Shown: piece by piece, positions 8,195 through 12,164 of the stretch
Position numbering within the stretch: the stretch's first letter is position 1
Layout of the letters: each line of letters opens with the position of its first letter
Source of the DNA: an uncultured Oscillospiraceae bacterium
GTDB taxonomy: Bacteria > Bacillota > Clostridia > Oscillospirales > Ruminococcaceae
Length of the DNA: 12,164 nucleotides
Direction: 5' to 3'
Assembly: GCA_934456315.1 (NCBI GenBank)
Contig: CAKSHG010000045.1
Span: forward strand, 1-12,164
Program-made: the position numbers and the translations under genes
Notes under the pieces: model-generated
The model's database searches: none
The model's input: only the letters and a program-made list of their open reading frames with translations
Told to the model about the DNA's origin: nothing

Positions 8195-8276
8195 TTTTTA
8201 ATGTTTGGCTCTGTGCCGCGCATTAACACACATTATCCCGCGCGAACGCAGAATAACGGATACTAAATGCTTTAAT

Positions 8277-8305
8277 ATTATATCATCTTTAGAGAAAAAA
8301 ATCAA
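8277..8305 (-). promoter_or_regulatory. Sigma-A type promoter for the rplS operon
   Basis: On the minus strand, TTGATT (8300-8305) and a perfect TATAAT (8277-8282) are separated by exactly 17 bases in an AT-rich stretch. Transcription would start near 8270, leaving a leader of about 165 bases before rplS. The spacing, the perfect -10 box and the position before a ribosomal protein gene make this a convincing strong promoter. Confidence 0.85.
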
Positions 8306-8337
8306 GTCCTTTTCACAAACATTTCATACAAAATTGC

Positions 8338-9435
8338 CTAAAAACCCAGGTTTTTTATGTACAGTTCGTCGAATTCCTCGTAAATCAGGTGGGAAACGTC
8401 CTCCGCGCCATCGCAGAGGGCGTGAATCCTGCCGAGCAGCTCCGGGTCGGTCAGGCAGGCGATAACGCCCTGCTCCGCCGGGAGCCTGCACCAGCCGTAC
8501 TTATCCGCGAGCCCGCGCGGGACTGCGCCGAGCCGCGCCATGACCTCCGCGCCGCGCTCCGAGCCGAAGGCCTCCCCGGAAACCACCAGGCGACCGAAGC
8601 CGCCCATTTCCGACGCTGCCCCCCCGAAAAGCTCCAGACCGGCGCGTACAGTCGCCTTGTCCGACTGCACGGCGCGGACGTCTGCCTGGGAGATGTAGAA
8701 ATCCTCGCCTATGTAAAAGAGGTCGCGGTCGGTCATTATACCGTCGCTGTCGAGGGCGCCGGACTGCAGCATCACGCTGACCGCGTTCACTGCCGCAGCT
8801 GCGGAAATCCCCATGCTGTCGCCGTCCCCGGCCACGCTGTAGCAGATGGTGCCGTCCTTTTCGCGGTCGAGAAGCTCGATGGCGCCGGATTCCAGAGGCA
8901 TTCCGCTCTCAAGCGCGGTCGCGTCCAGACCGCCCTTCAGCGGGATATCGGCGAACATCAGCCTGTCCCCGCTGACCGCTCCCATTCGGAGCGACCCGGC
9001 GACGTCTGCCGCGATAACGCTCCCCGGCTGCTGCAGCGCAGCCGCGAGCGCCGCCGAGAAATCCCCTCCGACGCTCCCGGAAACCATCGGCAGAAAAACC
9101 ACCTCGATATCCGGCGCGAGGTACACGTCCGCCGGCTCGAAAAGCTCCTCGACCGCCATCGTGACATCGGCCGGGGCGGCGAAACCGACCCGCTTCACCG
9201 CGTTCCCGGGAACGGCGCCCTCCCGGAGCGCCCTGACTATCAGCCCGGAGAGCACCTCCACGGCGTTCTCGTAGGTCAGCGTCACTCCGAAGGTCGCCGC
9301 GCGGGCGTAGCGCCTTTCCAGCGCCGCGTCATACAGGACAACGCTCGCGGAGTGCCTCGCTGCAACGCAGGCAAGGACCAGCTCGGCGCTGCGCTCCGAA
9401 CGGTATTTCTCGAAGATCGTTCTTTCCTTTACCAT
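8338..9435 (-). CDS. RACo-like ASKHA-fold protein lacking the ferredoxin domain (DUF4445/RACo_C_ter-like)
   Basis: The 365-residue protein resembles the C-terminal ATPase-like region of RACo corrinoid-activation proteins. Matching blocks in order: FLPMVSGSVGGD at 114-125, AADVAGSLRMGAVSGDRL at 142-159 (family DIGTNGEivL...gn.L), GMPLESGAI at 178-186 (family GMRA..GAI), GISAAAAVNAVSVMLQSGALD at 209-229, ISQADVRAVQSDKATVRAG at 248-266 (family TQKDIRevQLAKgAI), and RLVVSGEAFGSERG at 282-295 (family LAGGFG). The usual N-terminal 2Fe-2S ferredoxin domain is absent; five scattered cysteines form no cluster motif. The nucleotide-site glycine/acid motif is degraded to DVAGSLR, so ATPase activity is doubtful. 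The start at 9435 has GGGAGG 4 bases upstream; an ATG at 9447 is an alternative. The coding sequence looks more GC-rich than the rplS operon. Function is unknown. Confidence 0.65.
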   Translation of the reverse strand: MVKERTIFEKYRSERSAELVLACVAARHSASVVLYDAALERRYARAATFGVTLTYENAVEVLSGLIVRALREGAVPGNAVKRVGFAAPADVTMAVEELFEPADVYLAPDIEVVFLPMVSGSVGGDFSAALAAALQQPGSVIAADVAGSLRMGAVSGDRLMFADIPLKGGLDATALESGMPLESGAIELLDREKDGTICYSVAGDGDSMGISAAAAVNAVSVMLQSGALDSDGIMTDRDLFYIGEDFYISQADVRAVQSDKATVRAGLELFGGAASEMGGFGRLVVSGEAFGSERGAEVMARLGAVPRGLADKYGWCRLPAEQGVIACLTDPELLGRIHALCDGAEDVSHLIYEEFDELYIKNLGF

Positions 9436-9454
9436 ATTACCTCCCATTTTCTCC

Positions 9455-9468
9455 TGGCTGAACAGCCA
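9455..9468 (-). other. Small hairpin directly after the pyrB terminator
   Basis: On the minus strand TGGCT and AGCCA pair around GTTC. The stem starts at the pyrB terminator's U-tract and ends just before the ribosome binding site region of the RACo-like gene. It could affect read-through or translation, but the stem is only 5 bp. Confidence 0.25.
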
Positions 9469-9493
9469 AAAGCCGCCCTTTTTGCGGGGCGGC
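9468..9493 (-). terminator. Intrinsic terminator of pyrB
   Basis: On the minus strand GCCGCCC (9487-9493) and GGGCGGC (9472-9478) form a perfect 7-bp GC stem with an 8-base loop, followed by TTTT (9468-9471). It lies 18 bases after the pyrB stop. The U-tract is short, so some read-through into the RACo-like gene is plausible. On the plus strand no U-tract follows, so it acts in the minus direction only. Confidence 0.75.
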
Positions 9494-9510
9494 ACAGTCG
9501 CTTGTTGAGT

Positions 9511-10602
9511 TTACTTTAGCAGGATACGCTCGTCGCAGTACTCGCATATCATTATATCGCCGTACTTGCGGAAACTGCGCGGCAGGTAATGCTCTGTCTG
9601 GGTGATGCAGCGCGGGTTGGTGCAGCGGCATTCGCGGTGTACCTGCCCGGTCAGCAGCGGATTCGCGGTTATCGTGTTGTTGAGGGTCGTGAGTATCAGC
9701 GCCATTCTGACGTACATTCCGCACTTCGCCTGGCGGAAGTACGCGGCGCGGGGGTCGTCGTCTATCTCGACTTCGATTTCGTTGACCCTGGGCAGCGGGT
9801 GCATTACTATCATGTCCTTCTTCGCGAGCTGCATTTTCTCGCGGGTGAGGATATAAACGCCCTTCTGCTTTTCGTATTCTTCCCTGCTCGCGAAGCGTTC
9901 CTGCTGAATGCGTGTCATGTACAGCATGTCACATTCGCCTATCGCTTCCTCGATGGTGGAAACCTCCTTGAATTCACAGCCGCGGGCGTGGAGAACGTCC
10001 TTTATGTACTGCGGGAGCGCCAGCGAGGGCGTTGAAATAAGGATAAACCTGTTGTTCTTGTAGCAGGAAAGCGCCTTGAGGATAGAGTGGACCGTCCTGC
10101 CGTACTTGAGGTCGCCGCACAGCCCGACGGTGAGGTTGTCCAGCCTGCCAAGCTCGGTCTTGAGCGTCAGGAGATCCGTCAGGGTCTGGGTGGGGTGGAG
10201 GTGACCTCCGTCGCCGGCGTTGATGACCGGGCAGTCCGCCGAGAGAGCCGCCGCCCTTGCGGAGCCCTCCTGGTTGTGGCGCATTACGAGGATATCCGCG
10301 TAGTTGCTGACTATTTTGATGGTGTCCTTAAGATTTTCGCCCTTTGACACGGAGGAGTTGCCCGGGTTGTCAAATCCGATGATGCTTCCGCCCAGGCGTA
10401 TCATTGCGGTCTGGAAGCTCATCTGGGTGCGGGTGGAGGGCTCGTAAAACAGCGTCGCCATGATCTTCCCGCGGCACTTGTCCGCGTAGCTCTCCGGGCG
10501 GCGCATGATGTCCTCCGCAAGCTTTACCATTGCGTTCCACTGGGAAACGCTGTAGTCGTCCATGTCAATAAGATGGTTGAATCTCTGGTTCAAATCTATC
10601 AC
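9511..10602 (-). CDS. pyrB: Aspartate carbamoyltransferase catalytic subunit with a C-terminal PyrI-like zinc tail
   Basis: This enzyme joins carbamoyl phosphate and L-aspartate to form carbamoyl-aspartate, the committed step of pyrimidine synthesis. The catalytic core covers about residues 1-310: carbamoyl-phosphate loop FYEPSTRT (52-59), HPTQ (136-139), GDLKYGRT (163-170) and HPLPR (268-272). The protein has 363 residues, about 50 more than standard PyrB. The extra tail contains C327-x4-C332-x20-C353-x2-C356 with CI after the second Cys and DIMICEYC at the end. It closely resembles the zinc domain of the regulatory chain PyrI, without PyrI's nucleotide-binding domain. The start appears to be GTG at 10602, with AGGA 3 bases upstream; a TTG at codon 4 or the ATG at codon 14 are alternatives. 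It has its own promoter and terminator. Confidence 0.95.
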   Translation of the reverse strand: MIDLNQRFNHLIDMDDYSVSQWNAMVKLAEDIMRRPESYADKCRGKIMATLFYEPSTRTQMSFQTAMIRLGGSIIGFDNPGNSSVSKGENLKDTIKIVSNYADILVMRHNQEGSARAAALSADCPVINAGDGGHLHPTQTLTDLLTLKTELGRLDNLTVGLCGDLKYGRTVHSILKALSCYKNNRFILISTPSLALPQYIKDVLHARGCEFKEVSTIEEAIGECDMLYMTRIQQERFASREEYEKQKGVYILTREKMQLAKKDMIVMHPLPRVNEIEVEIDDDPRAAYFRQAKCGMYVRMALILTTLNNTITANPLLTGQVHRECRCTNPRCITQTEHYLPRSFRKYGDIMICEYCDERILLK

Positions 10603-10625
10603 CTTTCCTGTTCTTTATTGCATTT

Positions 10626-10654
10626 ATTATACCGCTTTTTCCGATATATTTCAA
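10626..10654 (-). promoter_or_regulatory. Sigma-A type promoter for pyrB
   Basis: TTGAAA (10649-10654) and TATAAT (10626-10631) on the minus strand are 17 bases apart. The predicted start, near 10619, leaves only about 17 bases before the pyrB start codon. That is too short for a PyrR-type attenuator leader, so no such control is visible here. Confidence 0.75.
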
Positions 10655-10697
10655 TATCTTTTTTTCATATAGATGATATGTTTTTTCTGCGTTTCGC

Positions 10698-11069
10698 TTA
10701 GACAAGCTGGGTGATGTTCTCCGGCGCGTGCTGGAGCACGTTCACGCAGAGTATCACAGCCAGTGCGATATTGAACAGGTTCGCGATGGTGATGTAGCTG
10801 ACGCGGGTCTTTTTGCTCTTGAACCCATTGGAAACGAATCCCAGCCACACGCAGGAGATTCCCACCGCAGCGACAAGCACCACAATGACCGCGAGGACGT
10901 TCACATCAACGTCCATCAGGTGAGAAATGACCGATATAGTCACGAAATGCGAAAGCGGGACCACCATCAGCGGCAGGGTCGCCCAGACCCACTGCATGCG
11001 GTGTCTGCGCCAGAATATCAGCGACATAAGCAGGAATATCCCGGCAATTACTGCACATTCAACAGCCAT
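10698..11069 (-). CDS. Small multi-pass membrane protein, function unknown
   Basis: I do not recognise a family. The 123-residue product is very hydrophobic, with about four likely membrane segments: 3-20, 28-50, 58-79 and 93-112. The first is followed by a basic loop RRHR (21-24) and the third by another, KSKKTR (84-89), which suggests both ends of these segments face the cytoplasm. A short acidic loop MDVDVN (52-57) lies between segments two and three. No catalytic motif is visible. The ATG at 11069 has AGGAG with 7-base spacing; the longer open frame upstream to 11252 overlaps the preceding gene and is rejected. It follows the 75-residue membrane protein by 22 bases, so the two are probably one transcript and may interact. 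Confidence 0.75.
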   Translation of the reverse strand: MAVECAVIAGIFLLMSLIFWRRHRMQWVWATLPLMVVPLSHFVTISVISHLMDVDVNVLAVIVVLVAAVGISCVWLGFVSNGFKSKKTRVSYITIANLFNIALAVILCVNVLQHAPENITQLV

Positions 11070-11091
11070 CGTAACGCTCCTTTCACTAAGC

Positions 11092-11319
11092 TCATTCAGC
11101 CTCTGCGGACCCCGCCTGTACTGTGACCGTACCGCTTTCCCCGTCCGTATCCGCGGCTGCGGAAACCGCTGACGAACTTTCCGGGGTAGGCAGGCTCCAG
11201 CCCAGGTCCTTGGACTGCACGAAAAGCAGCGCGGCGAGCGCGCATATCGCAAGCAGCACCACTATCATTATTATATTGAGCACGACAATGCTCCTTGGGA
11301 GCTTGGGGCGGTCTGACAT
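11092..11319 (-). CDS. Small single-pass membrane protein with acidic tail, function unknown
   Basis: I do not recognise this 75-residue protein. A short basic N-terminus (MSDRPKLPR) is followed by one hydrophobic segment at about 11-34, then a tail rich in Ser, Ala, Thr, Glu and Asp. The positive-inside rule predicts the tail outside the membrane. The segment could be an uncleaved anchor; no lipobox is seen, though C26 lies within the hydrophobic stretch. The ATG at 11319 has GGAGGG six bases upstream and its own promoter at 11350-11378. An ATG six codons further upstream falls before the ribosome binding site and is rejected. It heads the two-gene unit with the 123-residue membrane protein. 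Confidence 0.7.
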   Translation of the reverse strand: MSDRPKLPRSIVVLNIIMIVVLLAICALAALLFVQSKDLGWSLPTPESSSAVSAAADTDGESGTVTVQAGSAEAE

Positions 11320-11349
11320 CTGAATCCCTCCTGGCAATTAATTATCTCT

Positions 11350-11378
11350 ATTATAGCTCATCGCGCGGAAAATTTCAA
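11350..11378 (-). promoter_or_regulatory. Sigma-A type promoter for the small membrane protein pair
   Basis: TTGAAA (11373-11378) and TATAAT (11350-11355) on the minus strand are separated by 17 bases. The start, near 11343, is about 25 bases before the ATG at 11319, a compact leader. It diverges from the plus-strand promoter 48 bases away. Confidence 0.8.
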
Positions 11379-11425
11379 CCCCTTTTGCGGATTTGTCAAA
11401 AATGTTGTGCGGCACAATTCCCGTC

Positions 11426-11454
11426 TTGACTTAATCCTAAAAAAGATGTATAAT
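11426..11454 (+). promoter_or_regulatory. Sigma-A type promoter for the rRNA methyltransferase gene
   Basis: TTGACT (11426-11431) and TATAAT (11449-11454) are 17 bases apart, close to full consensus. Transcription would begin near 11461, about 33 bases before the ATG at 11494. Confidence 0.85.
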
Positions 11455-11493
11455 AAAAGATACTCAATTCAACAGAAAAGGATACTATATAAA

Positions 11494-12164
11494 ATGGAAA
11501 GAATCTATCCAAAGGCAACCGTCACCGAAAAGGGCGAGAAAGCCCTCCGCGGAGGTCACCCGTGGGTCTACGCCGACGAGATAACTGACCTCTCCGGCGA
11601 ATACGAAAACGGCGGTCTGACCGACGTTTTCAGCCGCAAGGGGCGTTTCCTCGGCACAGGCTACATAAACGACAACTCCAAAATACGCATTCGCGTTATT
11701 TCCCGCAACGCCAACGACAACTTCGACCGGGATTTCTACGCACGCCGTATCCGCTACGCGCTGGACTACCGCCGCACCGTCATGGGCGCGGAGGACTTCC
11801 GCTGCTGCCGGCTCATCTTCGGCGAGGCTGACAGCTTCCCGGGGCTGACCGTCGACCGCTTCGGCGACGTGCTCGTTACGCAGGTGCTCTCCCTCGGCAC
11901 GGAGCGCGTCAAGGACACGCTCTATGAGCTGCTGGTGCAGACCCTCGCCGACATGGGAGAGCATATCTCCGCAGTCTACGAGCGCAACGACGTGAAGATA
12001 CGCGAGCTGGAGGGCATGGAGGAATACAAGGGATTCTGGGCAGGCGGAGCCGGTCTGGGACTTCGCGCCGACCTTTTCGGGATAACTGAAATAACCGAGA
12101 ACGGCATAAAATACACCGTGGACTACATCAACGGTCAGAAAACCGGATTCTTCCTCGACCAGAA
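11494..12164 (+). CDS. Class I SAM-dependent rRNA methyltransferase, RlmI family (3' end cut by window edge)
   Basis: The first 223 residues are visible. An N-terminal PUA-type RNA-binding domain (about 4-75) contains GHPWVYADEI (21-30) and GRFLGTGYIND (50-60). Next comes the EEHUB-like linker with RLIFGEADSFPGLTVDRFGD (106-125), then the start of the methyltransferase domain with NGQKTGFFLDQ (213-223). This arrangement is typical of the RlmI/RlmK/YwbD group, proteins of about 390-400 residues that methylate 23S rRNA. E. coli RlmI makes m5C, but Gram-positive members may have other targets, so I do not assign a specific symbol. The SAM-binding motif lies beyond the window. The ribosome binding site is modest (AAAAGGA about 11 bases upstream). 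It is transcribed divergently from the small membrane protein pair. Confidence 0.93.
   Translation, partial: MERIYPKATVTEKGEKALRGGHPWVYADEITDLSGEYENGGLTDVFSRKGRFLGTGYINDNSKIRIRVISRNANDNFDRDFYARRIRYALDYRRTVMGAEDFRCCRLIFGEADSFPGLTVDRFGDVLVTQVLSLGTERVKDTLYELLVQTLADMGEHISAVYERNDVKIRELEGMEEYKGFWAGGAGLGLRADLFGITEITENGIKYTVDYINGQKTGFFLDQ

Noticed and set aside
8340..8355. Inverted repeat AAAAACC-CA-GGTTTTT at the stop codon of the RACo-like gene, considered as a terminator
   Set aside because: The stem is nearly all A-T with a minimal loop and no following U-run of useful length; too weak to call.
8389..9519. Long plus-strand open frame of 376 codons opposite the RACo-like gene
   Set aside because: It arises from high GC on the coding strand; its translation is rich in Arg, Gly and Ala without motifs. 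The minus-strand frame matches a known domain order and has a ribosome binding site.
10603..10654. Possible PyrR or other attenuator in front of pyrB
   Set aside because: The predicted leader is only about 17 bases, with no space for a PyrR site or terminator/antiterminator pair.
10666..10686. CATAT-agatg-ATATG hairpin followed by TTTTTT on the plus strand
   Set aside because: The stem is only five weak pairs, there is no plus-strand gene to terminate, and on the minus strand it is followed by A's.
1..12164. Insertion sequences, phage genes, CRISPR arrays, tRNA or rRNA genes
   Set aside because: No transposase or integrase motifs, no regularly spaced repeats and no tRNA-like cloverleaf were seen.

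Overview
The window reads as a core-chromosome segment of a low-to-mid GC Gram-positive anaerobe. The most likely source is class Clostridia, near the Ruminococcus/Oscillospiraceae group. The evidence is the rplS-lepB-rbgA-rnhB-yraN order, the tig-clpP-clpX order, strong AGGAGG-type ribosome binding sites, and canonical TTGAxx-17-TATAAT promoters. The species call is an inference. I see no mobile element, CRISPR array, tRNA, rRNA or clear sign of horizontal transfer.

Layout, reading leftward on the minus strand from 8305: a strong promoter and a structured leader precede rplS (ribosomal protein L19). Then follow lepB (signal peptidase I), rbgA/ylqF (50S assembly GTPase), rnhB (RNase HII), yraN (UPF0102 nuclease-like), thrC (threonine synthase), a metallophosphoesterase, tig (trigger factor), clpP and clpX, which runs off the left edge. 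The genes overlap or lie within about 100 bases of each other. They look like one long housekeeping transcript for ribosome maturation, secretion, nascent-chain folding and proteolysis. Several gaps hold stem-loops without a U-tract, so they may be processing or attenuation sites rather than terminators.

To the right, also on the minus strand: pyrB (aspartate carbamoyltransferase) has its own promoter and an intrinsic terminator. It carries an unusual C-terminal four-cysteine tail resembling the zinc domain of the regulatory subunit PyrI. After the pyrB terminator lies a 365-residue ASKHA-type protein resembling the C-terminal part of corrinoid-activating RACo proteins, but without their ferredoxin domain. 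Upstream of pyrB is a two-gene unit of small membrane proteins I do not recognise (75 and 123 residues), with its own promoter. Divergent from it, on the plus strand, an RlmI-family rRNA methyltransferase with a near-consensus promoter runs off the right edge.

The most notable observations are the PyrB/PyrI-zinc-domain fusion, the shortened RACo-like protein placed just behind the pyrB terminator, the rplS leader structure, and the unrecognised small membrane protein pair. There is no gene-free stretch above 300 bases. The longest are 8105-8337 (rplS leader and promoter) and 11320-11493 (two divergent promoters).
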